From NCBI RefSeq assembly GCF_018223745.1, contig NZ_CP073653.1, positions 549,001 through 613,000 on the forward strand: a stretch of DNA of 64,000 bases, written 5' to 3'. The stretch's first letter is position 1. Each line of letters begins with the position of its first letter. The notes under the pieces are model-generated. The model searched no databases and had not been told where the DNA came from. It saw nothing but the letters and a program-made list of their open reading frames with translations. Positions 1-8,584 of this stretch are shown in pieces. The position numbers and the translations under genes are program-made. Origin of the DNA: Clostridium beijerinckii. Lineage in GTDB: Bacteria; Bacillota; Clostridia; Clostridiales; Clostridiaceae.

Positions 1-445
1 TATAGCCTTTTTTCTTACACCAAAAAATGAAGTTATATGTGAAAATCAAGATGCAACTATGAAACAAGTTATGGAGAAAATGGAATGCTACGGATATACA
101 GCTATTCCTATTATAGATAGAGAAGGAAAATATGTTGGAACGCTAACAGAAGGAGATCTATTGTGGAAGCTAAAAAATACACATAATTTGAATTTTAAAA
201 ACATAGAATCTGTTAAAGTTAAAGACATTTATAGAAAAACAACTCATAGGTCTGTTTCTATAACTTCAAATATAGAAAGCTTAATATCGTTAGCTGTAAG
301 TCAAAATTTTGTGCCTGTAACAGATGATGATGGTACTTTTATAGGGATAATAAAAAGAAGCGATATAATAAATTATTGTTTCAATGAGATGGAAAAGAGA
401 AAAGAATTAGAAATACAACAATTTTCAATGTATGATGAAGGTTAA
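1..445 (+). CDS. CBS-domain protein (5' end cut by window edge)
   Basis: The reading frame is open from base 2, before the first ATG at 59, and reads IAFFLTPKNEVI, so the true start lies just left of the window. Two CBS repeats follow: the first holds YTAIPIIDREGKYVGTLTEGDLL, the second (about residues 75-120 of the visible part) holds FVPVTDDDGTFIGIIKRSDII. Tandem CBS domains form a Bateman module that usually binds adenine nucleotides. No catalytic domain is attached, so it is a stand-alone CBS protein of unknown target. A strong hairpin terminator follows, shared with the convergent gene. The family call is firm; the ligand is unknown. Confidence 0.85.
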   Translation, partial: IAFFLTPKNEVICENQDATMKQVMEKMECYGYTAIPIIDREGKYVGTLTEGDLLWKLKNTHNLNFKNIESVKVKDIYRKTTHRSVSITSNIESLISLAVSQNFVPVTDDDGTFIGIIKRSDIINYCFNEMEKRKELEIQQFSMYDEG

Positions 446-505
446 AGTATTATAGATATAAGAATCATATTGATTTTGAAAATTTAAACTTATGAGTAAC
501 TAGTA

Positions 506-552
506 AAAATGGAGATACGTATCTTTATTATAAAGATACGTATCTCCATTTT
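506..552. terminator. Bidirectional terminator, perfect 22-bp stem
   Basis: Arms 506-527 and 531-552 are exact reverse complements with a 3-nt loop, and each strand has a T run at the foot of the stem. It separates the convergent CBS gene and the minus-strand Cys-cluster gene. The stem is unusually long and perfect for a simple terminator. Confidence 0.85.
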
Positions 553-631
553 ATTCTGAGAAAGATTTGCTTTTATAAATCAACTTCGAACTATAACTTT
601 TATATTATTAGATAATAGATTTTTAATAGTA

Positions 632-1291
632 CTACTCTGCATTTTGATAAGTTTCTACTACAAAATCAAATTCGTTGGGATCAGTTATCTCTCCGTAACT
701 ATCTTCTTTTATTCCAGGGTAATAGTATAGTACTAGCTTATCATTAGAGTTGTTGGAATTTTCTAGAAGAATATACAAATTATCTAAAGTACAGTCTTCA
801 ACGACAGCTAAAACATTATATTTTGAAGAGATACCAGTATCGTTGTTAGTAAGTTCTAGCATAAAATTATCAAATTTTCTTACATTGACTCTTTCTTTAT
901 CACAGGAGCAAATTAGAGAACTGCTTCTACAGCTTGAACATTTTTTGAAATTACAATCAAATGCACAACTCAAGCATTCACAATGAGAGCATTTTTCTAA
1001 CTGTTTAAAGTTTTCTCTATTTTTAGCTTTAAAATCTTGAAGTAAGTTTATGCTAGGACTAGATTTAAACATTGAAAATAAGGATTTTTTCTTGCAGTCA
1101 GCTTCAGCAGAATCTAAAAGCTTCATATAGTCCTTAAGAATAGGTGACTTAGAGAAATATTTTCTTATCCTTGAATCTCTTTCTGAAATAAATGGGGATA
1201 TTTCACTTATAGCATAAGTTATATCTGTATAAATTTTGCCCCAATACCTTCGTTCTTCGTTGATAAAATTTAGGTCCTTATCATTATCCAT
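632..1291 (-). CDS. Hypothetical protein with a nine-cysteine cluster
   Basis: I do not recognise this 219-residue protein. Residues 101-130 carry nine cysteines (101, 104, 106, 109, 113, 118, 121, 128, 130), mostly in CxxC or CxC pairs, which looks like a compact metal-binding knuckle. The N-terminal 100 residues are charged and helical. The C-terminal 70 residues (VLAVVEDCTLDNLYIL to the acidic end) resemble the small beta domain of DUF1292-like proteins, but that is only an impression. It lies 10 bp after pspA with an AGGTGA ribosome site just past the pspA stop, so it is probably the last gene of the PspA operon. No signal peptide or membrane segment is seen. Confidence 0.7.
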   Translation of the reverse strand: MDNDKDLNFINEERRYWGKIYTDITYAISEISPFISERDSRIRKYFSKSPILKDYMKLLDSAEADCKKKSLFSMFKSSPSINLLQDFKAKNRENFKQLEKCSHCECLSCAFDCNFKKCSSCRSSSLICSCDKERVNVRKFDNFMLELTNNDTGISSKYNVLAVVEDCTLDNLYILLENSNNSNDKLVLYYYPGIKEDSYGEITDPNEFDFVVETYQNAE

Positions 1292-1301
1292 GTCTTATCA
1301 C

Positions 1302-1952
1302 CTAATTAGATTTATATTTTGCTAATTCAAGATCCAAATCAACTTCATCTAATTTCTTAAATTCGCTATCAAAATCATCTAGGTCTCTTAATTCACCTAA
1401 ACCTTGAGCAAGAGATTCTTTACGTTGAATTTTTCTTTCTATACTATCAATTTGTATTGAGTTATTTTTAGTTTGAACATTAGCAAGAACTTCATTAACT
1501 TTTTGAGAAGCTTCAGCATTTGCAAATCTTGCAGCTGCCTCATCTCTGTAACTCCTAGTTTTTGTTATTTCTTCTTCTAAAGCACGTAAGTTTGCCTTTA
1601 AAGTATCTGCTTGTATTTTAGCATTATCATAGCTTGCTTGTAGAGAAGCAGCCTTTTTATCTGTTTCAACTTTTTTAGCTAATGCTCTTTTAGCTAATTC
1701 CTCATTTCCTTTACTTAGTGCTAATCTAACCTTTTGATCATAATCTTCAGATTCCTTTTTAGCAGAATCTAGTTTTTTCTCAATTTCATGAACATTACCT
1801 AAAATTTGAGCTGAACTTAATTTTGCTTTATTGAATTGTTCATCCATATCTCTTAGTTTTTGGTCTAATAATTCAACTGGATTTTCCATTTCATCTAATG
1901 AGTTGTTTACTTTTGCCTTAATCATATTTGACATCCTTGAAAAAATTCCCAT
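1302..1952 (-). CDS. pspA: PspA/IM30 family envelope-stress protein
   Basis: The 216-residue protein is almost entirely coiled coil and starts MGIFSRMSNMIKAKVNNSLDEMENP, the amphipathic N-terminus typical of PspA, IM30 (Vipp1) and LiaH. Family members assemble into rings or rods on the inner face of the membrane and protect it during envelope stress. Its length is normal for the family. GGAGG lies 8 nt before the ATG. It is the middle gene of a three-gene minus-strand operon, after a Ser-rich membrane protein that may act as its membrane partner (inference). No PspF or LiaRS-type regulator is adjacent. Confidence 0.93.
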   Translation of the reverse strand: MGIFSRMSNMIKAKVNNSLDEMENPVELLDQKLRDMDEQFNKAKLSSAQILGNVHEIEKKLDSAKKESEDYDQKVRLALSKGNEELAKRALAKKVETDKKAASLQASYDNAKIQADTLKANLRALEEEITKTRSYRDEAAARFANAEASQKVNEVLANVQTKNNSIQIDSIERKIQRKESLAQGLGELRDLDDFDSEFKKLDEVDLDLELAKYKSN

Positions 1953-1973
1953 GCCTATACCTCCAAATAATTT

Positions 1974-2651
1974 TTATTTTCTTTTATTATTTAAATATTT
2001 TTTTATTAATATAATAGCTAGTACGAATACTCCAGCTAAAACTAAGGTGTTAATTAATGAACTTGATGGTGAACCAAAATAAAATGGTCTATAAAAGTAT
2101 CCTCCACCAAAGAATGGCCAGAATGAATGTCTGTTGGAACCACTATTATATGTTTGAGTATTAGTATTTTTATTATCATTTGTATTAGAAGAAGTTGAAG
2201 GGTCAGTGGTTCTACTTTTATCAGTTGTAGAATAAGAACCGCTACTAAATCCTTGTGATCCACCACTACTTGAAGATGAAGAAGAATTCTTTGAATTTGA
2301 GTTTGAAGAATCACTATTCGAAAAATTACCAGATTTAAATCCTTCACCACTCTTTGAACTACTTGAATCACCACTTGTGTTTGTTGAGGATTTACTAGAA
2401 GAACTTGATCCACTAAAAGATCCCGAACTAAATCCATTACTTGATTTTGAACTGCCAGAACTAAATTTGCTGCCGCTGGAGCTTGACCGACTGCTACTAC
2501 CAGTTGATTTAGCAAAGGCGACTGTAGTATTGTTAGATGTATTTATACCTATAAATGACATAGCATCTAAAGATAAATTAGAAAATATAAATATGAATGT
2601 TAAAAATATAGTTAAAACATATTTTTTTTTAATCTTACGAATAGTGATCAC
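1974..2651 (-). CDS. Ser/Gly-rich membrane protein, first gene of the PspA operon
   Basis: About 225 residues: an N-terminal hydrophobic stretch (about residues 12-35, signal peptide or anchor), a long low-complexity Ser/Gly/Asn/Lys region (about 48-165), an aromatic HSFWPFFGGGYFYRPFYFG patch and a C-terminal membrane helix (about 199-217) ending in Lys/Arg. This suggests an envelope protein with an extracytoplasmic flexible linker. No enzyme motif is visible. The start is uncertain. The GTG at 2651-2649 overlaps the AAGGGG ribosome site, whereas an in-frame ATT at 2642-2640 lies 8 nt downstream of it. The gene is 21 bp before pspA, so co-transcription is likely. Confidence 0.75.
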   Translation of the reverse strand: MITIRKIKKKYVLTIFLTFIFIFSNLSLDAMSFIGINTSNNTTVAFAKSTGSSSRSSSSGSKFSSGSSKSSNGFSSGSFSGSSSSSKSSTNTSGDSSSSKSGEGFKSGNFSNSDSSNSNSKNSSSSSSSGGSQGFSSGSYSTTDKSRTTDPSTSSNTNDNKNTNTQTYNSGSNRHSFWPFFGGGYFYRPFYFGSPSSSLINTLVLAGVFVLAIILIKKYLNNKRK

Positions 2652-2672
2652 CCCTTAAAAGATTATGTACTT

Positions 2673-2701
2673 ATTATATAAAAAAGATTCCTTATACACA
2701 A
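2673..2701 (-). promoter_or_regulatory. Sigma-A promoter of the PspA operon
   Basis: On the minus strand TTGTGT (2701-2696) and TATAAT (2678-2673) are separated by exactly 17 bp. The expected transcript start is near 2666, which leaves a very short leader before the coding region. Confidence 0.65.
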
Positions 2702-3018
2702 TATGGAAAAGCGATGAAAAAAGACTAAAAAGGATGATTATAATTGTATATCGTAATAAAGGTTATTATCTCTCTCTTATAATAGTTATTTCATATCTTT
2801 TTAAATGGTATTTGATACTGTATAATGAAATTGCAAATAATTTTGGGAATAATTAGATTAAAACAATATGGATTTTTATATTAAGATAATATGAGGATTA
2901 AATTTAAAATGATTATATTATAATTATATTTGTAGCACAGTAAACCGTACTTGTGTAAAAGATTCTATTAGACTATTATTGTAAGTAAGAAAAATTATAA
3001 TGAGGAGTGAATTATACT
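2702..3018. other. Intergenic region between divergent genes
   Basis: This AT-rich stretch separates the PspA operon from the S1-domain gene and must hold the promoter of the latter. I see no hairpin or clear -35/-10 pair that I would commit to. A short open frame at 2665-2856 has no ribosome site and overlaps the PspA promoter, so it is not called. Confidence 0.5.
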
Positions 3019-4173
3019 ATGTCCAATGAAGAATTAGAAAGCAATATGAGCGAACTTTTAAATCAATATGATGTAAAAAGACTAAATAGAGGAGATGTAT
3101 TAAAAGGTAAGGTTATAGATGTAAACGATAAGGAGGTTTCGGTTAATATAGATTATGCTTTCGATGGATTAATAGCTAAAGAAGAGGTATCTATAGATGA
3201 CAGGGATCCAATGGAAGTAGTCAGTAAAGATGATGAAATTTATGTTTATGTCATATCTCCAAATGATGGTGAGGGGTATGTTGAACTTTCTTTAATAAAA
3301 GCTTTAGAAATAAAGGATAGAGAAGAATTAAGTGAATGCTTTAAAGAAGAAAAGAATGTTAAAGTACATGTGAAAGAAGAAACTAAAGGTGGAGTGATTG
3401 CATATTATGGCAACATAAAAGTCTTTATCCCAGGCTCCCTTGCAAGTAGAGAAAGAATCCAGCTTAGTAATTTGGTAGGAAGAGATTTAGATGTTAGAAT
3501 CACTGAATTAGACTTTAACAATAAAAGAGTTATAGCTTCAAGAAGAATTCTTGAAGAAGAAGAATATAACAAAAATAAGAAAAATATATGGGATGACTTA
3601 AAAGATGGAGAGAAAAGAAACGGTGTTGTTAAGAAAATAGTTAAGTTCGGAGCATTTGTTGACATTGGAGGAGTAGAAGGATTAATTCATATTTCAGATT
3701 TATCATGGGAGAGAGTAAATAGGCCTGAAGATATAGTTAAAGAGGGAGATAAGGTAGAAGTATTTATAGGTAGTGTGGATAGAAAAAATGAAAGATTATC
3801 ATTAATATTAAAAGATGTAACTAAAGAGCCATGGACAGTTCATAGCAATGACATTAATGAAGGAGATATACTTGAAGGAAAAGTTGTACGTCTTACTGCA
3901 TTTGGCGCATTTGTTGAGTTATTTGATGGAATAGAAGGTTTGGTTCATATAACAGAGATTACAGATGAACATATTGCAAAGCCTTCAGATGTGTTGGAAG
4001 TTAATCAAAAAGTAAAGGTCAAGGTATTAAGTATCAATAGAGAAGAAAAAAGAATAGCATTAAGTATAAAAGAAGCTGTAGAAAATAATAAAGAATATCT
4101 TGATTATATTGACAATAGTGATGAAAGTGGAACCTCTTTGGGGGATTTACTTAAAGGATTTAAATTTGAGTAG
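3019..4173 (+). CDS. rpsA: S1 RNA-binding domain protein (30S ribosomal protein S1-like)
   Basis: The 384-residue protein has four S1 (OB-fold) repeats, beginning near RGDVLKGKVIDVNDKEVSV, the weaker KNVKVHVKEETKGGVIAYYG, DGEKRNGVVKKIVKFGAFVDI and EGDILEGKVVRLTAFGAFVEL. The last two have the strong GAFVxxxxGxEGLxHISE signature. Low-GC Gram-positive S1 homologues have about four repeats rather than the six of E. coli and help mRNA binding or translation. ATG 3019 follows GAGGAG and gives the usual MSNEELESNM start; an upstream in-frame GTG at 3007 overlaps that ribosome site. It stands alone and ends at a strong terminator shared with pyk. Here it is not fused to the IspH/LytB domain seen in some clostridia. 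Confidence 0.9.
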   Translation: MSNEELESNMSELLNQYDVKRLNRGDVLKGKVIDVNDKEVSVNIDYAFDGLIAKEEVSIDDRDPMEVVSKDDEIYVYVISPNDGEGYVELSLIKALEIKDREELSECFKEEKNVKVHVKEETKGGVIAYYGNIKVFIPGSLASRERIQLSNLVGRDLDVRITELDFNNKRVIASRRILEEEEYNKNKKNIWDDLKDGEKRNGVVKKIVKFGAFVDIGGVEGLIHISDLSWERVNRPEDIVKEGDKVEVFIGSVDRKNERLSLILKDVTKEPWTVHSNDINEGDILEGKVVRLTAFGAFVELFDGIEGLVHITEITDEHIAKPSDVLEVNQKVKVKVLSINREEKRIALSIKEAVENNKEYLDYIDNSDESGTSLGDLLKGFKFE

Positions 4174-4195
4174 ATTTACAGAAGTATAAATATGA

Positions 4196-4229
4196 AAAAT
4201 AAGTATGGATAATCATCCATACTTATTTT
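4196..4229. terminator. Bidirectional terminator between rpsA-like gene and pyk
   Basis: Arms 4196-4210 and 4215-4229 are a perfect 15-bp stem with a 4-nt loop, with a T run on either strand. It serves both convergent genes. Confidence 0.88.
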
Positions 4230-4245
4230 ATTTGGAGTATTTTAA

Positions 4246-5664
4246 TTAAATCTTTTCTATTTTTAACATATTAGTTCCACCAGTTTGAGTTGTTGGCATT
4301 CCAGCAGCAACTATTATATCATCTCCAGGTTGTGTGAAATTTAGACTAAATACTGTGTTTTTAGCTTCTGTTAATATTTCATCTGTTGAGTTAAACATTT
4401 TACAAGGCATTGGGAAGATTCCAAAATTTAAGCTTAATCCTTTTCTTACTTGTTCGTAAGGTGTTATAGCTATGATTGGAGCCTTTGATCTGTACCTTGA
4501 AAGTAGTCTTGCAGTAGCACCGCTCTTAGTTGCTGCCACTATAGCTTTTGCATGTAAGATGTTAGCTGTTCTACATGCTGAATAACTTATTGCAGCTGCG
4601 TAGTCAGTAAGTGATGGTTCTCTAAGTCTTGCAGTTAAGTGATTATAATCTAAGTATTCTTCAGCTTCTTGAGCAATTTTTGACATTGTCTTTGCTGCTT
4701 CTATAGGGAAACAACCAGAAGCACTTTCACCACTTAACATAATTGCATCAGTTCCATCAAAAATAGCGTTACAAATATCACTTGCTTCAGCTCTAGTTGG
4801 AAGTGAATTTCTAATCATTGAATCAAGCATTTGAGTTGCAGTTATAACAACTTTACCAGCTTCATTACATTTTCTGATTATCATTTTTTGTATTATAGGC
4901 ACTTTTTGAATTGGAATTTCAACACCCATATCTCCTCTGGCAACCATTACAGCGTCAGTTACTTCGATGATAGAATCTATATTATCTACACCTTCTTGGT
5001 TTTCGATTTTAGCTATTACCTTTATATGTTCCCCATGGTTTTCTTTTAGAACTTTCTTTACATCTAAGATATCACTGGCTTTTCTTATGAAAGATGCAGC
5101 AATAAAATCAACGCCCATTTTACATCCGAATTTTATATCTTCTATATCTTTTTCTGTAATTGATGGTAATTTAATAACTACATTAGGTACATTTACACCC
5201 TTATGATTTTTAATTTCACCACCTACAACAACTTTTGTATGAATTGTTTTACCTTCAACACCAGTAACTTTAAATTTTAGAAGACCATCATCAACAAGAA
5301 TTTTTCCGCCAACTTTTATATCTTGATAAAGTACATCATATGAGATTGAGCATCTTTTCTCATCACCAAGAATTTCTTCGCCACATATGAAATCGAAATC
5401 GTCACCGTCATTAAGAGTTACACCATCGTTTACAAAGTTATGAGTTCTGATTTTCGGACCTTTAATATCAAGAACTATAGCTGTTGCAGAATTCATTTCT
5501 TTACTTAGACGTTGGATTAGTTCGATTTTTTCTTTGTGTGTTTCATGTGTACCATGAGAAAAGTTTAATCTTGCAGCGCTCATCCCAATTTCAATGAACT
5601 TTCTTAAAGTCTCCTCATTATCGCTTGCTGGACCAATAGTAAAAATCATTTTTGTTTTTTGCAT
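4246..5664 (-). CDS. pyk: Pyruvate kinase
   Basis: Catalyses phosphoenolpyruvate + ADP to pyruvate + ATP, the last step of glycolysis, in the cytoplasm. The 472-residue protein starts MQKTKMIFTIGPAS, has the SAARLNFSHGTHE substrate loop, DIKGPKIRTHNF, the MVARGDMGVEIP metal and active-site segment, and TQMLDSMIRNSLPTRAEASD. Its length is that of the compact enzyme, without the extra C-terminal PEP-utiliser-like domain of the Bacillus enzyme. It has GAGGTG before the ATG and a -10 TATAAT at 5702-5697 with a weak -35 (TTATGA) 17 bp further up. It is monocistronic. No phosphofructokinase gene lies beside it, unlike in many Firmicutes. Confidence 0.97.
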   Translation of the reverse strand: MQKTKMIFTIGPASDNEETLRKFIEIGMSAARLNFSHGTHETHKEKIELIQRLSKEMNSATAIVLDIKGPKIRTHNFVNDGVTLNDGDDFDFICGEEILGDEKRCSISYDVLYQDIKVGGKILVDDGLLKFKVTGVEGKTIHTKVVVGGEIKNHKGVNVPNVVIKLPSITEKDIEDIKFGCKMGVDFIAASFIRKASDILDVKKVLKENHGEHIKVIAKIENQEGVDNIDSIIEVTDAVMVARGDMGVEIPIQKVPIIQKMIIRKCNEAGKVVITATQMLDSMIRNSLPTRAEASDICNAIFDGTDAIMLSGESASGCFPIEAAKTMSKIAQEAEEYLDYNHLTARLREPSLTDYAAAISYSACRTANILHAKAIVAATKSGATARLLSRYRSKAPIIAITPYEQVRKGLSLNFGIFPMPCKMFNSTDEILTEAKNTVFSLNFTQPGDDIIVAAGMPTTQTGGTNMLKIEKI

Positions 5665-5827
5665 ATAAACACCTCACATTAAAATTTTGTATATATATTA
5701 TAGTGTGTGAAATAATTAATCATAAAATAATAAAAATATACATAATATAGCAATATTTTATGATAAACTAAGAAAAGATATGTATAATCATATTCTATCA
5801 TATAATTGATGAAAGGAAGAGAGTAGA

Positions 5828-7285
5828 ATGAAAAATTTAGAGAATATTACGGGGAAAAGAATTTTTTATCATTTTAATGAAATAAGTAAGATACCAAGAG
5901 GTTCTGGAAATGAGAAGCAAATAAGTGATTATTTATTGAGCTTTGGAAAGAGTTTAGGATTAGAATGTATTCAAGATGATGCCCTAAATGTTATTATTAA
6001 AAAACCTGCATCAAAAGGGTATGAGAAAGCTCCAACAGTTATAATCCAAGGTCATATGGATATGGTGTGTGAGAAAAATAACGATAAAATTCATGATTTT
6101 GAAAAAGATCCAATAAGTTTAGTGGTCAAAGATGATTATATATATGCAGATAATACAACTCTTGGAGGAGATGATGGAATTGCTGTTGCTTATGCGATGG
6201 CAATATTGGAGGACACATCGATAGAACATCCTGCTATAGAGGTATTAATAACAACAGATGAAGAAACAGGAATGACTGGAGCTAAAGCTGTACGATCAAA
6301 AGATTTAGATGGAAAAATTGTTTTGAATTTAGATTCAGAAGAAGAGGGAAAACTTTGGGTCAGCTGTGCTGGTGGAATTAGAACTGAATCTACTTTGCCT
6401 ATTGAATGGACAAATAAAAAAGAAAATACAAAAGAATATGTGATTGAAGTTAAAGGATTAGCTGGAGGACATTCAGGAGCTGAAATTCATTTAGAAAGAG
6501 GAAATGCAAATAAATTAATGGCAAGAGTATTAAGGGAAATCTTAAATAAGGTATCTTTTAATTTAGTTTCATTAAAAGGTGGAGCAAAAGATAATGCAAT
6601 ACCAAGAGAAGCTATGGCGGTTATTTCAATTGATCAATCAAAGGAAAAAGAACTGATTGAAGCTAAAACAAAGATAGATAGTGATATTTCTAAAGAATTG
6701 AGCACAAAAGATCCAGGACTTAAGATAACATTATCTGAAAGTAAAGATAAAATAGAAAAAGTATTTTCAGATGATACTACAACTAAAGCAATTAGTTTAT
6801 CATATTTGTATCCAAATGGTGTAAACACAATGAGTTCTGAAATAGAAGGATTAGTGGAAAGTTCATCAAATCTTGGAGTGGTAACAACCAATGAAAGTGA
6901 TATAAAATATCATAGTGCTGTTAGAAGTTCTGTGTTTTCATTGAAAGAAGAAATAGTTGAAAGAAATAAATGTTTAACTGAAATTATGGGAGGTACATTT
7001 GAGTCTGCCGCAGGATATCCAGAATGGCCATATAAAAGTGATTCAAAAATAAGGGATATATGCAAAGATGTATACCTTAGAATGTATGGAAAAGAAGCAG
7101 AAGTTGTAGCTATCCACGCTGGATTAGAATGTGGGATACTTAAGGAAAGACTTGGAGATTTAGATATGATTAGTTTTGGGCCTAATATCATTGATATACA
7201 CACTCCAAATGAACATTTAAGTATATCATCTGCTTGTAGATGCTTTGAATATTTATTAGAAGTTCTCAAAGAAATTAGAAATTAG
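5828..7285 (+). CDS. pepD: Aminoacyl-histidine dipeptidase (M20 family, PepD-like)
   Basis: A 485-residue cytosolic zinc dipeptidase that hydrolyses Xaa-His and other dipeptides. The M20 metal ligands are visible in IQGHMDMVCEKN, NTTLGGDDGIAVAYAMA and TTDEETGMTGA, and the last ligand region is GPNIIDIHTPNEHLSI. The inserted dimerisation (lid) domain lies around residues 200-390. Length and the MKNLENITGKRIFYHFNEISKIPRGSGNE start agree with PepD. An AAAGGAAGAGAG ribosome site precedes the ATG. It is a single gene between pyk (divergent) and its own terminator. Confidence 0.95.
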   Translation: MKNLENITGKRIFYHFNEISKIPRGSGNEKQISDYLLSFGKSLGLECIQDDALNVIIKKPASKGYEKAPTVIIQGHMDMVCEKNNDKIHDFEKDPISLVVKDDYIYADNTTLGGDDGIAVAYAMAILEDTSIEHPAIEVLITTDEETGMTGAKAVRSKDLDGKIVLNLDSEEEGKLWVSCAGGIRTESTLPIEWTNKKENTKEYVIEVKGLAGGHSGAEIHLERGNANKLMARVLREILNKVSFNLVSLKGGAKDNAIPREAMAVISIDQSKEKELIEAKTKIDSDISKELSTKDPGLKITLSESKDKIEKVFSDDTTTKAISLSYLYPNGVNTMSSEIEGLVESSSNLGVVTTNESDIKYHSAVRSSVFSLKEEIVERNKCLTEIMGGTFESAAGYPEWPYKSDSKIRDICKDVYLRMYGKEAEVVAIHAGLECGILKERLGDLDMISFGPNIIDIHTPNEHLSISSACRCFEYLLEVLKEIRN

Positions 7286-7302
7286 TATAAAAAATTAATT
7301 AG

Positions 7303-7349
7303 AACAGTAAGTTAACCAGAAAATTTATTGGATAACTTACTGTTTTTTT
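7303..7349 (+). terminator. Terminator of pepD
   Basis: Arms 7303-7317 and 7330-7344 pair at 14 of 15 positions and are followed by a T run. Confidence 0.85.
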
Positions 7350-7529
7350 ATTACTCTCACAATTTTGAGTTTTAAGTTTATTTATAAAAAAGATAATGAG
7401 TAAGAAATAACAAAATGTAAAACAAAAGTCAGAAAATTATAAATTTACAGTAAATGACCATTATTGATAGTAATATTGAGGAAATTAGAGATATTTCGGT
7501 ATAAATAAGAATATAAAAGTATAAAAGGT

Positions 7530-7558
7530 TTGACCTTTACCTAGCTTATCACTATACT
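7530..7558 (+). promoter_or_regulatory. Sigma-A promoter of the NlpC/P60 gene
   Basis: TTGACC (7530-7535) and TATACT (7553-7558) are exactly 17 bp apart, predicting a start near 7565 and a leader of about 85 nt. The 180 bp between the pepD terminator and this promoter shows nothing else I can name. Confidence 0.72.
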
Positions 7559-7649
7559 AGAAACATGTTTTAAAATTTGCAGTAAAGTGTAAACGATAAC
7601 CAAGATGCCTTTTATGGTAATATAGATTAGGTATGGAGAGGAATTTAAG

Positions 7650-8243
7650 ATGAAAATTAAAAATAATAGGCTTATGAAATGTGTAATTACAACTTTTATT
7701 TTTTCGGGAGTTTTTCTTATTAATATGCAACATGCCAAAGCTGATACTACATTAACACATAATAGAGGAATTACAATTAAGACTAGTGAACTTAAAACGG
7801 CTAAAGTGATAAAAGCACCATCAGATTCAGAAACAGTATCAAATGGTGAAGATTCAGTATCAAGAGGAGCAATTAGTAAGGGAAATGAAGTCGTAAATTA
7901 TGCATATAAGTTTTTAGGAAAGCCATATGTTTATGGAGCGGTTGGTCCAAATGCTTTTGATTGTTCAGGATTAACACAATATGTTTATAATAAATTTGGT
8001 GTAGATATATCAAGAACTACATATACACAAGTAAATGTAGGGACTAAAGTGGATAAAAGTAATTTAAGAGCTGGAGATTTAGTTTTTTTTAATACAGAAG
8101 GATCAATTAGTCATGTGGGAATTTATATTGGAAACGGAGAATTTATACATGCGCCAAGGTCTGGAAAACCAGTAATGGTAAGTTCATTGTGTGATGGATA
8201 CTATTCAGAAAGATATGCTACTGCAAGAAGAATTTTTTGCTAA
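7650..8243 (+). CDS. Secreted NlpC/P60 cell-wall endopeptidase
   Basis: 197 residues with a signal peptide (about 1-31, cleavage likely after QHAKA), a 45-residue linker and a C-terminal NlpC/P60 (C40) domain from about residue 75. The catalytic triad is visible: Cys105 in FDCSGLTQ, His155 in SHVGIYIG and a polar third residue at His167 (FIHAPRSG). Such enzymes cut D-gamma-glutamyl-diamino acid bonds in peptidoglycan stem peptides. There is no SH3 or other wall-binding domain. It is monocistronic with its own sigma-A promoter. The exact cleavage site and role (growth, separation or germination) cannot be told from the sequence. Confidence 0.93.
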   Translation: MKIKNNRLMKCVITTFIFSGVFLINMQHAKADTTLTHNRGITIKTSELKTAKVIKAPSDSETVSNGEDSVSRGAISKGNEVVNYAYKFLGKPYVYGAVGPNAFDCSGLTQYVYNKFGVDISRTTYTQVNVGTKVDKSNLRAGDLVFFNTEGSISHVGIYIGNGEFIHAPRSGKPVMVSSLCDGYYSERYATARRIFC

Positions 8244-8584
8244 TGGATATAGTTAACTTAAGATGCTAAATGTAAATATAATATAGTTAGAAATGATATA
8301 TAAGTATGCTTAGGAGTGTAGGAATATGACTTTCTATAGCCTTAATATTGCAAATATATAAGTTTAGATTTTTAAAATATGCCCTATATAATATTTTTTT
8401 ATTTAACATAATTCATATATGTGTAACTTACAGAATAAATATTAATATATAAGAAATCTGAAAAAATAGCAGGTCAAATATATATAATATTATTCTGTTT
8501 TATAATGTTTTCTATAAGTTTTGATGACATATAAAACTTAACTTTTGACACGCTATTTTTAGAATGTTCAAAAGGGGGGAGACT
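8244..8584. other. Intergenic region, no clear feature
   Basis: 341 bp of very AT-rich DNA. I see no convincing terminator for the NlpC/P60 gene. Several TATAAT-like words (for example 8483-8488 and 8501-8506) lack a good -35 partner. A TTGACA at 8545-8550 has no matching -10 box. Confidence 0.4.

Noticed and set aside
2054-2515. 153-codon minus-strand frame rich in Val/Leu/Gln
   Set aside because: It is a shifted-frame shadow of the Ser-rich repeat region of the real gene at 1974-2651.
2665-2856. 63-codon open frame on the plus strand
   Set aside because: No ribosome site, low-complexity product, and it covers the minus-strand PspA promoter.
8325-8360. 11-codon open frame with AGGAG upstream, as a leader peptide
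   Set aside because: Too short, no regulatory codon pattern and no attenuator structure after it.
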